DNA of 64,000 bases. It comes from CALMFT01 sp035333525 (GTDB lineage Bacteria > Patescibacteriota > Gracilibacteria > Absconditabacterales > Absconditicoccaceae). Positions 1-10,556 of this stretch are shown here, piece after piece. Positions within the stretch are counted from its first letter, which is position 1. Every line of letters begins with the position of its first letter. The stretch spans positions 10,469 to 74,468 of the forward strand of contig DAOQQF010000001.1 in assembly GCA_035333525.1 (NCBI GenBank). Reading direction: 5' to 3'. The position numbers and the translations under genes were made by a program. Under the pieces are notes generated by a model. That model searched no databases. It was not told the DNA's origin and saw nothing but the letters and a program-made list of their open reading frames with translations.

Positions 1-527
1 ACTTTTGATGAACCAGGAATATAAAAGATAGCCTGATATCCGCTTAAATTATCAGTCAATAGCTGAATCTGGCGGATAAATGACTCTGGTGTGAGCAGAT
101 ACATCATCGTATCTAATCAGGTAGTTTGTGTGGGCCATGATACAATATGAACTAATGGAATCATTGTTCACGAAGTAGTTTGATTTCCAGAATAAGGCAC
201 TACATAATGTTCATCTCCTACAAATGTAAATAATCCTCAATCCCACTCCAAAATAAGTACTGATTGATGTCACATCACCTTGATCGTCATTGTATTGTCT
301 TGGACATCAAAAACAATATCCTGTATCCAAGGATGTGTTTTTTTATAATACTGTTCAAACTTCCAACGATAGTACCATGAACTCACACGATTCATGCCTT
401 GAAAATCAGACTCCAAATAATAGGATAACTTGGACGGGTAATGCTGAGCATTTGTATCCATATCTACGATAATCTGACGCAATACAAAACGATCGCTACG
501 AATAATCATGATTACTCATCGCATCAT
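1..527 (-). CDS. Hypothetical protein, 3' end outside window
   Basis: I do not recognise this protein. It reads leftward through TGA codons at 267-269 and further down to the window edge without TAA or TAG, so it is cut by the window. The visible part has about 175 residues, is rich in Tyr, Trp and charged residues, and shows no signal peptide, membrane segment or known motif. Two tandem ATGs lie at 525-527 and 522-524; a later ATG at 507-509 is also possible. A TATAAT-like box reads leftward at 559-564. A short frame starting at ATG 550-552 reaches TAG after 18 codons, so an N-terminal frameshift cannot be excluded. Confidence 0.6.
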
Positions 528-673
528 AACAATAACGACAATCAAAACTCATAGAGTAATTATACTCTGCAACCAGTTATTTTGAACAAACACAGAAAAT
601 GTACGAACAACCTTCGCACATCTCCATCATAGTAGCTTCCATGGTGATTGATATTTCGACATTGATTACAGAA

Positions 674-1066
674 TTAAAAGAGATTGACTACTAATCTCAC
701 CAAGACATAGCTAAATAATGATATAAATATACCTATCAATGCTCACACTAACGTATCATTACCTTTTTGCATTTTAGCTTTATCTCATCCGGACATGATA
801 ATCTGATATCCGGCATAGATAGCAACAGCTAAACATACTGATGCAATACTAAACCATAGATACTCATTGATCAGTTTAATCAAATTAATAATATCTTCAC
901 TATCTCATTGGATAGTACTACTAGGTATACTTGTATCACGAGTAGTGATGTTATCACCAGGTACCTCTACCGTTACTGCATAACTTGGTAGATAAGAAAT
1001 ACACCATAACAATAGTCATACCCCAACATTGGTAGTACGGTAAAACAGGGACATAAGGTAAGACAT
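674..1066 (-). CDS. VirB2/TrbC-like pilin-type small membrane protein
   Basis: A protein of about 130 residues with an N-terminal hydrophobic export segment ending near SYA, a short extracellular stretch, and two further hydrophobic helices. The first helix ends in YQIIMSGGDKAK and the second begins VGALIGIFISL. This small loop between two helices is the layout of VirB2/TrbC major pilins of type IV secretion systems, and such proteins are common in candidate-phyla genomes. Four TGA codons are read as Gly, including one in the conserved SGG turn. The start is the first ATG after an upstream in-frame TAA; ATG 1052-1054 is an alternative. No other secretion genes lie nearby, so the role is inferred from topology only. 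Confidence 0.65.
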
Positions 1067-1213
1067 AGGGAAAAAGGAAAGGTAAAGATATTATTATTCT
1101 ACTCAAAATGTATTCGGTTTCAATACAATCTTGGTTGAAAAGACGACAAAAAGAATTATTATTTCTGAAGACATATCGTAACACTTTCTCAATTTATATC
1201 ATTATATATCATT

Positions 1214-1579
1214 ATGAACACTATCACTATTACAAGACAAAATGCGTTTACCAAGTTATCAAAGTTAGTAAGTTTATTGGATACCTATAAATCACTTGAA
1301 ATTTCCTATCAAAAACCAACTAAAAAAATTAAAGAAGTAAAAGGGCATCCTACAGACGATAAACTCTATGATCAAATGATTACCAATATGAATAAAAAAG
1401 ATTATGTTGATCTAGAAGATTTTAAAACAGAGTTTTATAAAAAAAAAATCAAAAAAACATGTACTCCATTAAATTGAGCAAATCGGTCACAAAATTTTTA
1501 TATAAACATACCGAACTTGGTCATAGATTTTTGGAAAAGATTGAAATTATGAAACATAATCCTTTTAATACCTCATTAG
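1214..1579 (+). CDS. RelB/Phd-like antitoxin
   Basis: A small protein beginning MNTITITRQNAF, with an alternating hydrophobic N-terminus and an acidic YVDLEDFKTEF segment near residue 75, as in RelB/DinJ-type antitoxins. It lies directly before and overlaps a RelE-like toxin gene, which is the main reason for the call. With TGA as Gly the frame does not end at 1475 but runs to TAG 1577-1579, an unusually long 121-nt overlap with the toxin. A run of ten A residues (1439-1448) precedes the overlap. Loss of one A would give a stop overlapping the toxin start by only a few bases, so the true C-terminus may be about 87 residues, by slippage or sequence error. Confidence 0.5.
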
Positions 1580-1716
1580 ATATCGCTAAAATAAAATAAC
1601 CATTTCATTGATATAGATTAAGAATCTGAAAATATAGATTTTTGTATGAGTTAATAGATCATGAAGTAATTATCTATTTTTATGAAGCAGACTCTAGATG
1701 AGATATTTATCATTAA
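1459..1716 (+). pseudogene. RelE/ParE-like toxin with in-frame TAA
   Basis: The frame from ATG 1459 encodes a RelE-superfamily mRNA interferase: MYSIKLSKSVTKFL at the start, then the typical core YRLRIGKYRFLYELID, ending SRGDIYH before TAA 1714-1716. The length of 85 codons is normal for the family. One in-frame TAA at 1597-1599, between DIAKIK and PFHGYRLR, interrupts it just before the conserved core. TAA is a stop elsewhere in this window, so the toxin is probably inactive, or the base is an error. It sits downstream of, and overlaps, the antitoxin gene. Confidence 0.6.
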
Positions 1717-1788
1717 TTACAAACATCGCTACTATCATTCGAATATCAAAATAATCACTTTTCTTTTTTTTATATCTCCCTTTTTTTT

Positions 1789-3219
1789 ATGACCTCCCTA
1801 GAAACAATTGTGGCACGAGCCAAAAGAAAATGATTTGTTTATCCAAACTCTGATATTTATGGCGGTCTTGCCAATGCTCGAGATTATGGTCCGTATGGAG
1901 CATTATTGAGGAAAAACATCACCGACTTATGGATTCGTTTTTATACTATCCAAAGAGACGATGTCGTATTGATGGATACAGCCATCATCGCTCATCCTAC
2001 TACATGGGTTGCAAGCTGACATGTTGGTTGATTTTCAGATGCCTTGATCGATGACAAAAAAACTGGTCAAAGATTTCGTGCTGACAAAATTATTGAAGCC
2101 TACATTGAACAAATAAGATGAACAAAAGATGATCAGACTATAACAAGTGAATTAGGTGTACCAAATCTCTCTCCCGAGTCATGGGGCAATGAGTGAATGT
2201 ATCAGTTTATCGTCAAATACATACCAAACAATCCTGATACCAAAAAACCTGCTGAGCGAACCGAGTGCAGAAATTTTAACCTCATGCTCAATACGACGTT
2301 ATGACCAGTTGCTGATGAAGCAAACAAAGTCTATATGAGACCTGAAACCTGTCAATCACTCTTTACTGATTTCAAACACGTATGTGATACCACCAGAAAT
2401 AGAATACCTTTTGGGCTTGCACAACTAGGGAAAGCATTCCGTAATGAAATTACTCCTGGCCAGTTCTTGTATCGCACTCGCGAGTTTGAACAGATGGAAA
2501 TTGAATATTTTGTGCCAAACGATCCTGATGCTGCAATGTCTTACTTCCAAGAACGGAAAGAGTTGGGTATGAAATTTTGGAGTCAGATTATCTGAATATC
2601 TGCCGATAAGCTGAGATACAAAGATCATGATAAGTTAGCGCATTATGCGGCGGCGGCAACTGATATTGAATATCAATTCCCACGAGGTTTTGGAGAAGTA
2701 CAAGGTATTCACAATCGTACTGATTTTGATCTAAAACAACACCAAGAACATAGTAAAACCTGAATGCAATATACCGACCCCAAAACATGACAAAGATACA
2801 TCCCTTGGTGTATTGAATCATCAATGGGAGTTGGTCGTTGTATGATGGCCTGTATGCTTGAGTTTTACCATGAAGAGTTGTTGGAGCCCAAAGATGACTG
2901 AACTCAAGATACTCGTATTGTTGTTAGGTTTCCTTTTGATTTAGCCCCAGTCAAATATGCAGTTATGCCTTTGATTGAGAAAGATGAACATATGGTCAAA
3001 CTATCAAAACACATTGTGGATCATCTTAGGAAAAAAGGTCGATACACCGAATACGATGCAAGTTGATGAATTGGTAAAAGATATCGCAGACAAGATGAAG
3101 TAGGTACACCATACTGTATCTGTGTAGACCATCAATCATTGGAAGATGGAACGATCACCGTGAGAAACCGCGATACTATGAACCAAACAAGAATCAAATG
3201 GGAAGACATTGGGAAGTAA
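1789..3219 (+). CDS. glyS: Glycyl-tRNA synthetase (class II, dimeric type)
   Basis: A 476-residue class II enzyme that charges tRNA-Gly. It shows GFVYPNSDIYGG, AWDYGPYG (W is CGA at 1879-1881), the motif 2 region YRTREFEQMEIEYF, and the motif 3 stretch ESSMGVGR, then an anticodon-binding domain with IGKRYRRQDEVGTP. The length fits the bacterial/eukaryotic single-chain GlyRS. In-frame TGA codons fall on conserved glycines such as KRKGF and GGIGKRY. In this organism the enzyme must also supply the tRNA that reads UGA. A toxin-antitoxin pair lies upstream and a structured repeat begins at the stop codon. The start is the first ATG after a T-rich leader with no obvious Shine-Dalgarno. Confidence 0.97.
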
Positions 3220-3332
3220 TACCGATTACGTATCAAAAGAAAACTATTATTTGGGCGAATACCGATGATATAACGAGCGAACTATGAGGAATCAAGAAAA
3301 TGAGTAGTTTGCGTTTGTTATACAATCGGTAT
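3219..3332 (+). repeat. Structured intergenic repeat, copy 1
   Basis: A 114-nt element bounded by the perfect 9-bp inverted repeat ATACCGATT / AATCGGTAT. Inside lies a second hairpin pairing ATAACGAGCGAACTA with the region TAGTTTGCGTTTGTTAT. A second copy lies at 4498-4611, and its 5' half recurs in reverse at 10453-10491. It begins on the last base of the glyS stop codon, so it may serve as a 3' RNA structure, or be a small non-autonomous mobile element. I do not recognise the family. Confidence 0.75.
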
Positions 3333-3412
3333 AACAATTTATAATTACGAGCTATTATCAAAACAGTTTTATTTCTATGAACTTTATCAATCAAAATAAT
3401 AATCCCATCCTC

Positions 3413-4159
3413 ATGTCTCAATCAATCCATCATCATCTCTCTCAAGAACACAAAATATCACCCCGATCTCAGTACATCGGAGAGGTAGTGTATTGATGAA
3501 TTGATGGTATTATTACTACTTTTGCAGTAGTTGCTTGATTTGTGGGGGCATGAGCTGTACAAACATTGGGGCAGATATGACCATTTGCGGTCGTACTTTT
3601 TTGATTAGCAAATCTTTTTGGAGATGGGGTAAGTATGGCACTTGGAAAGTATTTATCTACCAAATCTGAACAAGATATCTATCGCCGCGCTTGGAGCAAA
3701 GAACTCTATGAAATTCAACATCATCATGATATGGAGTATCAAGAATCAATCGATATTCTGATACAACAAGGCATGAGCCCAACTGATGCACAACAATATA
3801 TTCAGATTATCTCACAATACCCCACCCTATGGACCAAATGGATGATGGATAATGAACTTCAATTACCAGATAGTCTTAATGAAAAGCCATTAATACAAAG
3901 TATTATTACACTCTTTTCATTTATTATCTTTTGAGCTATTCCTCTCATACCCTTCTTGTTTATGAAAGACTCTTCATTTGATTTTTGGCATTTGTCTCTA
4001 ATTATGACAGCAATTGCACTACTGTTACTTGGATTTGTTCGCTGGAGTGTCACAAAGATGAATATCATACGAACTGTTGGACAAATTCTCCTATTGGGAG
4101 CCATAGCAGCAACAGTAGCATACTGGACATGAGAGCTAGTTACAAGATGGGGAGGATAA
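3413..4159 (+). CDS. VIT1/CCC1-family iron/manganese transporter
   Basis: A 248-residue membrane protein. The N-terminal helix carries the family signature YGGIDGIITTFAVVAG, followed by a helix with GLANLFGDGVSMALG. A cytoplasmic helical arm comes next (SKELYEIQHHHDMEYQES), then three C-terminal helices. This is the order of Ccc1/VIT1 transporters, which move Fe2+ or Mn2+ across membranes; the metal cannot be told from sequence. Many glycines in the helices are TGA. An in-frame ATG at 3377 would add 12 residues. A terminator-like hairpin follows at about 4203-4240. Confidence 0.9.
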
Positions 4160-4202
4160 CATATTATAAAAAAGACAAATAATCTCTTGACTAACTATTA
4201 TA

Positions 4203-4240
4203 AAAAAACATCTATAATTGATAGATAGTTTTTTTATTTT
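4203..4240 (+). terminator. Rho-independent terminator-like hairpin
   Basis: An A-tract, the stem ATCTAT / ATAGAT with a short AATTG loop, and a run of seven T residues. It lies 44 nt after the VIT1-like stop and before the small gene at 4255. The A and T tracts are symmetric, so it could work in both directions. Confidence 0.6.
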
Positions 4241-4254
4241 CAAAATATCATATC

Positions 4255-4461
4255 ATGGCACAAAAACATCCACACATCTGACATATTTATTCTATAAATG
4301 GCAAAAAAGCAAAATGCATAGAGTTCTTTATAGATGGCAAAAAAGAAACTGCTTTTGTGTTACAACAAGATGGTAGGTATATTAACCAAAAACCTCTTTT
4401 ATATAAAACCTTAGATTGGAATATAATAACAAAACTTCACGATAAAAAAAATAAAAACTAA
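4255..4461 (+). CDS. Small basic hypothetical protein
   Basis: A 68-residue Lys-rich protein, MAQKHPHIGHIYSINGKK at the start, with beta-strand-like segments (AKCIEFFIDGKKETAFVLQ) and the tail KLHDKKNKN. One TGA is read as Gly (codon 9). I do not recognise it. It stands alone between a terminator-like hairpin and repeat copy 2. Its own start, its stop and the coding-like codon pattern support it as a real gene. Confidence 0.55.
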
Positions 4462-4497
4462 AAATAACTTTCACCAAGTTCATTCATTTTTGATGTG

Positions 4498-4611
4498 ATA
4501 CCAATTACGTATCAAAAGAGAACTATTATTTTGGTAAATACCGATGATATAACTAGCGAACTATTGGGAATCAAGAACATGAGTAGTTCGCGTTTGTTAT
4601 ACAATCGGTAT
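4498..4611 (+). repeat. Structured intergenic repeat, copy 2
   Basis: Closely matches copy 1 at 3219-3332 over its whole length. It contains two nested hairpins: TACCAA / TTGGTA in the 5' half, and ATACCGAT / ATCGGTAT in the 3' half enclosing AGCGAACTA / TAGTTCGC. Its first 39 nt are identical to the reverse complement of 10453-10491 inside the RNA-like element. It follows the small gene at 4255. Confidence 0.75.
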
Positions 4612-4645
4612 AAACTTGTCTTCATTCTTGATTTTGTAAAATAGC

Positions 4646-6232
4646 ATGTCTTGAAATAAACTTAAACTCACTACACTTGGTTCGATTCATGATCCGAAAA
4701 ATAACGCATCTTCGATAACATGATCAGCTCATCTACTTGATGTTTTTTTGGATGACCAAAATCATAGATTGCTTATTGATCTCGGTATGATCCAAGGAAC
4801 AAAGGATGATATGATGCTCAATCAAACATTACCAGTAGATCCAACAACATGAGAGCAACTCGACCCCAAGACAGTCCAATCAATGATACTAACTCATACC
4901 CACAATGATCATAGTGGTAGACTCCCTATGATGGTCAAACAGTGATATGAATGACCAATCTACATGACGCAGCAGTCATATGATATCTTGGAACATATAC
5001 TCCAAGATAGTCTCTATGTACAAACATCTGAGCTAGAACGCTTTGTATCACAACAAAAGACCATCAAAAAAAATATAGTCCATAATTTGAACAATCCACA
5101 TTTTCTATGAGCACAACGAAATAATAAAACTATTCAACAATTATTCTGATCAATACCAAGACACGAGCCATTATTTAGCGAACATGATATTGCACAAAGT
5201 ATACAACAATCACAAGGTAAACAATATGGTCAATATGGTAAAAATATATTCAATGTATTTAATACTCATAATGCCATTACTGCTCAGTTCGTCGATGCTC
5301 AGCATATCTTCTGATCTGCTATGACATTGATCACTATTAAGCATTCACAAGGTGTCTATAGGATACTACGATGATGAGATATAGGAAGATTTGAAAATAA
5401 TCTGAATCAGAATACCTACCCTACCTTATGATCACTTGGCAACATTCCACTGGATCTCATAGCAGTAGAAACAACCTATGGAGGAAGAAATCACCCTGAT
5501 ATCATGGGTCAAGTAAGCATATTACAAGATACAATCACTCAAACCTTCAAACGTAATGGTTCGGTACTCATTCCATTATTTACTCAAACAAGGTTTCAAG
5601 ATATGGTTGTTTTGATACAACACATGATACGTCATCAACAAATACCAAGCAATACTCAAATTATAGCATGTTCGCCATTATGACAAACATTATGAAATAG
5701 TATGAGTAATCATGATCATGTATATACAAAGATCTTCGACTGACCGATCCAACGAGTATCTACCTCAGAAGCTCTTTCACTCTTCAAAACATGATGAACA
5801 AATCAGATCTTTTTGATGTCAGGAGGCATGCTCCAAGGATGAACAGCTATGAGTCTCATTCATTACTGTGATCGCACCAATAAAGGTTGATTGGAGGATT
5901 TTGATCAAGAGAAAGCTGATCGTAGTTCAGTGATTATAACCTGATATGTCCCAGAACATTCATTGGGTCACCGTGTCATTCATACTAGAGATTTCAATGG
6001 AAGTCAGCTAAGTTTTTCCTCACATATCGATCATGACTGAATCATCAAGTTTATTACCAACTATCAAAACAAAAGTAATGTTCGCCTCAAATCAGATGGT
6101 CATGTCTATCTCATGCATGGATCTCATGATTCTATGAATGCTATCAAACAATGACTTATCTCCTCATGACTACAAGATCAGCAGATTATTATACCACCTC
6201 ACAATGGGTATACCCATGAATTTATCTTATAA
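4646..6232 (+). CDS. Beta-CASP metallo-beta-lactamase ribonuclease
   Basis: A 528-residue protein. The N-terminal metallo-beta-lactamase fold has the zinc motif HTHNDHSGRLP near residue 90. A beta-CASP module follows, with GGMLQGGTAMSLIHY, the TGYVPEHSLG segment and SFSSHIDHDG. The C-terminus has LMHGSHDSMNAI and ends PPHNGYTHEFIL, typical of the RMMBL tail of CPSF-73-like enzymes. This family are zinc-dependent endo/exoribonucleases that process or degrade mRNA. It is not the standard RNase J layout, so I leave the symbol empty. The next gene starts 13 nt downstream, so the two probably form an operon. Confidence 0.9.
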
Positions 6233-6244
6233 TTGATGATATCT

Positions 6245-8956
6245 ATGACGCTTCAAAAACAATCAATGAACTCAGAAAACATGGAAATAGTAGAACTCAA
6301 TGAATTCGTTTCACTCGTTGCAAAACATGAGGAATGATGATTTGAATTTCATATTATTAATGGTTTTGATAGTACAACAAATCAGATTGTACATTGTTTT
6401 TTGGATCCACAGCCACATGATTCGGTTATCGCTCCAACATGAACTCCTAACGCAATTATTATAACTCCCAAAAGCAATCCACAACACTTACTCAGTTTCC
6501 AAGCGATCATTATGGAGGCATTAATAAGTTATTTTTTTGATAATCAGAAAACATATAACGTAAAAGATAAATGACTGATGCATTCTTTTTTACATCGCTA
6601 TCCATTGTTTGATGTTACCAAAAATCAGCTTATCGTATTATGGAAACAAATAGGATCAATTGCGCAAATAAAAGATAATTATGAAAAGTGACTCATCGTG
6701 CAAAGAGATATTTTTCACGACTATAAAGAAGATATAAAAGAAAATGAAAGTAAACAAAAATGAGTAGAAGCATCCATTAAACAATATAACAAAGAACAAC
6801 TATTTATAGAAGATATCAGAACCAATCCAAAAGCTGGTGAGATCATAAAACAGTGTAAGCAACTACATGAGATAAAAAAAGATATAAAACAGTTAGAACA
6901 AAACCAACAGAGCATATTAGATAAACAAGAAAATATATCTAAAAAGGCTGAAGATATTGAATCACAAATAGATAATATTACAACCAATAGATTATTACTT
7001 GAGGCTACACAAAATCTGACTCCAAAAGAGCAAAAACAAAAAAGTGAACTACTTTCTAAGAAGAAATCACAAGCAACAATGCAAAACAGGCTTAAGGAGC
7101 TACAACAGATGATATCAAAATATAATAATCAGTATATACATAATTGAACTAATATATCTAGAATGAAAGTCAAGGTTGCAAAAATACTGACCAAACTTTC
7201 AAAAAAACACCCTATCATAGGTGATCTTTATATGAGTACTATCTCCATACCGTTTATTATCGATAAGCATGAACAAGAATTGAGCGTTATTTACGAATCG
7301 ATACATACCTATACATACAAACTACAATCAAAAAAAGATAAACTTACCACCATACATAACGATCTCTATTCCGTCGAGACCAAGATCAAGTCTCTACGAA
7401 ATAACAAAAAAAGAGTTGAAGATTCTATCAATGGACGGAATAAACAAGTACAATTAAAACAGAATGAAATAAAGAATATAACCAAAAATTATGATACGAT
7501 CAAAAATCCAACAATGCATCAAACAAATAAGTGTAATAAGAAGATAAACAGACTCCAAGGTTATGTTGATACATTACATGAAGAAATTAATTCACTCAAT
7601 GCTACCAAGAACATGATTCTTGAAAATATTGCGCAAACAAAAGAACATCTTACGTCTATCAAAGATCAAAAAACTCAGCTTATCGTATCATATTTGAGTC
7701 AATCGGATCAAGATGCTTATGACCTTTGTAGCAAAAATATAGAAATACTTAATCAACAAGTAAAAACACTTAATAACAATAAAGTATGAAAATCGAAGTC
7801 TAAGAAGAGAGAGATCGATACTACGATCAAAACACTAAAAGATCAAATAGCACAACAAGAATGAACCATCTATAATCTAGAAAACTCTTACTGTAAGACC
7901 GAAGAAAACACTCTACATCAACTTGTAGAGCAAAAAAATACTACACGAAAACTCATTCAATCATTGAGAGTGCAGCAAGAAAAAGCAGCCTGTGATTTGA
8001 ATGACTTATTACAACATATTGCTTCCATAAATAGTCAATCTATATGATGAGAAACGCTACATAATAAACTCTCTAAAAAAAAAGAAGAACACGATATATT
8101 GATCAAAAGTCATGAAACCCTTGTTCATGATACTAAGTCACTCATAAGTTCATATGTACAAACCCTCATATCATATGAAGAATCCGTTCATGATCGAATG
8201 CAGTCAATATATGAATACTATCAACAATGACAAAGGATATCACATGAGATGAAGGATGAACACAGTCGCCATCTTACAACCCTTGCTTTCAAGTGGAGCC
8301 AAAGCCAGCAGTTTATTCAAGAACTCAAAGACTCTATTAATAAATCATGACTAATGTTTTTGTCTGAATGATCTGGTCATAGCAATGATATAACAATTAT
8401 CTATACAACCATAAATAATCTACTATCATGGACTAATAATGATCAGTCATTATTGAATCAGTATGGAAAAGAACTTGGGAAATTACATACTACAACAAAA
8501 CTACAACAATGGGATTACTTTGATGATGAGAGGACATGAGAACATACTATACATGAGACCCAAAAGCAAGAAACTCTAAAGAACATTGATCAAGAGATAG
8601 ATAGGCTTGCAAAAGAGTCTGAACAGAAACAGAAATTGATACAACTTATCGAATCCAATATCATATGAATTCATGAAGTATGAAAAATACAAGTACCAAA
8701 AACTAATGCAAGGATAAATGAACTAAAAAAAGAGTTAAATATAATATTATGATGGGAAAAACAGTATAAAAAAGAAAAACAGAATATATTGAGCGAACAA
8801 ACAAGTTATGCAAACAAATCACAATGATCAATTCCTGAATCAGATATGATTGAGAAGGAGAACACAATCAAAGAACTAGAAAATAGTATTAGAACTCTAG
8901 AAACAAAAAAAGCAATGATCACTCATTTTACTCATTTGATAGGCAAAAAGAAGTAG
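6245..8956 (+). CDS. Large coiled-coil protein, SMC-like appearance
   Basis: A 903-residue protein rich in Lys, Glu, Gln and Asn. After a folded N-terminal part of about 150 residues, almost everything to the end is heptad-like coiled coil, with short breaks near residues 360 and 700. I see no Walker A or ABC signature, so it is not a complete SMC/Rad50 ATPase. It has no signal peptide or membrane segment, so it is probably a cytoplasmic structural or scaffold protein. Three in-frame ATGs lie within the first 15 codons. More than 20 TGA codons are read as Gly. It is cotranscribed with the beta-CASP nuclease by spacing. Confidence 0.8.
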
Positions 8957-8962
8957 AAACAT

Positions 8963-9283
8963 CTACTTTCACCTACCTATAACAGTCTTCACCCACTCCT
9001 CATATGCTTCATTACTATCTACGTCTTGTGTCAAAATTTCAGGAATAGAGTAAGGATGTTGTTTTTGGATGAAGCTAACAGCTTGAGAGCGTTTTAACGG
9101 ATCAGTTTTACACACTACCAGTTTTTCTTGAGATTTAGTAAATTTTTCTTCTCGAATATAGTAACTATGAACATAATTGATAACCTGAACACATGCAACA
9201 AATTTTCATTGAACTAAACCTTGGATAAGTCTTTTGAGCTTACGTCCATCGTTTGGATAAGAAAAGATAATGAGGGAGATCAT
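8963..9283 (-). CDS. cutA: CutA family protein
   Basis: A 106-residue protein with the CutA1 fold pattern: an N-terminal strand-helix (MISLIIFSYPNDGRKLKRLI), KFVACVQVINYVHSYY, and the C-terminal IPEILTQDVDSNEAYEEWV. CutA proteins form trimers and are linked to divalent-cation tolerance, though their exact role is uncertain. One internal TGA is Gly in QGKFVACV. It converges on the coiled-coil gene with a 6-nt gap and lies downstream of folD on the same strand. Confidence 0.9.
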
Positions 9284-9358
9284 GATACTATTGATGATAT
9301 TGCTAAAGAGAATTCTTGTGTTGATAAATATCGATGAGCTACGAGTAATTAATAAATT

Positions 9359-10285
9359 CTATGAGGATGAAAAGTTATTTGAAGTTTTATTTCTTACAAG
9401 ATTCATAATAGTAACAAACAACATGGTTACACACAATGGTCATACTCCTCATGGAACGGGAGTATACCAACCAGATAACGACTGTATCGAGTCAGCATCA
9501 ACATCTCAACAAGCATGTCAGTGCTCATCAAAACCATATCATACATCAATTATTAAGCGTGTCCTATCTCCGATCCATGTCTGGTCTACAAGTCAGAGGT
9601 TTCCTGTTCATGAAATAATACTATTACTCATAGAAGTAATATGCTTCATAGGTTCTACCTCACTATCAATACCAAAACTATGAACCTGTACTCATCTGTT
9701 TATCAAAGCAAGCAACAATGGTTTTCCTACTAAATTACTTTGTCAGATAATACTTATTTGTTGCCCTTTCAGTATATCAATAATTCATTGATGTATAGCA
9801 TAATCAAGAATTTCTAAACATGCATTTACTACCGCAGGATAAATCACTCATGACATTCATACTGCCATACGTCACATCATATAGGAACTCATTGCATCAC
9901 AATCCTTTGATGGATAAATAGTATCGCAGAGTGCTTGTTGATATGGTTTGACGGAATCGGGTAGAGGCAATTGAATAACAACTCCTAGGCACAATGGGTC
10001 ATCATTTAAGCGATATATCAATCTTTGGACCGTATTATATATATCCTTTCATGAAAACATAGGATAATCAGAATTATTATCACTCAATCGTTTATCATCA
10101 AATAGTTTTACCTGACAACCAATGCGCTTTCCGAATTGAATCTTATTTCTAACATAGATAGCACTTCAAGGATCATTTCATATCATAATAATCGCCAAAT
10201 AAGATCATATTGTTGTTGTTTCAAAAAATGATGTGAGTTGATCAGTATATACTTGAATCAGTGGTTTTGTAGAAAGTTTATTCAT
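9359..10285 (-). CDS. folD: Methylenetetrahydrofolate dehydrogenase/cyclohydrolase
   Basis: A 308-residue bifunctional enzyme that interconverts 5,10-methylene-THF and 10-formyl-THF. Visible motifs: SAIYVRNKI with the catalytic Tyr and Lys, GVVIQLPLPDSV, the NADP-binding stretch IIGQSNLVGKPLL, and TPVPGGVGPLCVTML. The usual PCTP stretch is altered to IYPAVVNA and KDVDG to KDCDAMS, so this is a divergent member. With glyA at 39.7 kb it forms the visible one-carbon pathway. A promoter for the RNA-like element lies just upstream on the opposite strand. Confidence 0.93.
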
Positions 10286-10289
10286 ATAC

Positions 10290-10318
10290 TTGATTTTTTT
10301 TAATAAAATAGATATAAT
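10290..10318 (+). promoter_or_regulatory. Sigma70-type promoter of RNA-like element A
   Basis: TTGATT at 10290-10295, a 17-bp spacer and TATAAT at 10313-10318. Transcription would begin at about 10321-10325, exactly where the conserved RNA-like sequence starts. This supports an independent transcript rather than a leader of a distant gene. Confidence 0.7.
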
Positions 10319-10320
10319 TA

Positions 10321-10511
10321 GGGAAGCTGGGGAAAAACTCTCAATTCGTGAAAAACTACATATAATATTAAATCCTTTGATCTTATATTATCAGCTTTTG
10401 ACGAGTTTCCTCAGGATATTTATCCCGAGACTTCGGGACCTCTTCCATGTCGTACCAAAATAATAGTTCTCTTTTGATACGTAATTGGTATTACTTATAT
10501 CCCAAGGCTCC
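10321..10511 (+). ncRNA. Unrecognised structured RNA, copy A
   Basis: About 190 nt highly similar to 23656-23829. The 5' strand GGAAGCTGGGGA can pair with TCCCAAGGCTCC at the 3' end. GGAAGCT can instead pair with AGTTTCC at 10405-10411. A hairpin TGGGG/TCTCA follows the 5' end, and TCCCGA/TCGGGA forms a GACT-capped hairpin at 10423-10438. The sites that differ from copy B keep pairing through G-U changes. Between 10453 and 10491 it carries a hairpin identical to part of the intergenic repeat, where copy B has a different hairpin. It has no tRNA, SRP, tmRNA or RNase P signature that I can see. Confidence 0.65.
10453..10491 (-). repeat. Partial reversed copy of the intergenic repeat
   Basis: These 39 nt are the exact reverse complement of 4498-4536 and form the TACCAA / TTGGTA hairpin. 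They occupy the variable hairpin position of RNA-like element A. Confidence 0.8.
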
Positions 10512-10556
10512 TTAATATAGTATTAATGATAATTATTTACTTTGTGATTACAAACC

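Noticed and set aside
500..552. Leaderless 18-codon ORF from ATG 550-552 (minus)
   Set aside because: Well placed behind a TATAAT box but ends at TAG after 18 codons; kept only as a possible alternative N-terminus of the first gene.
6721..6987. Minus-strand Cys/Phe/Ser-rich open frame
   Set aside because: Complement of the Lys/Glu-rich coiled coil on the plus strand; composition is an artefact.
9270..9683. Plus-strand open frame of 137 codons
   Set aside because: Antisense to folD, whose motifs are unambiguous on the minus strand.
10321..10511. 6S RNA, SRP RNA, tmRNA or RNase P RNA
   Set aside because: Size and a closing stem recall 6S RNA, but none of the conserved signatures of these RNAs could be found in either copy.
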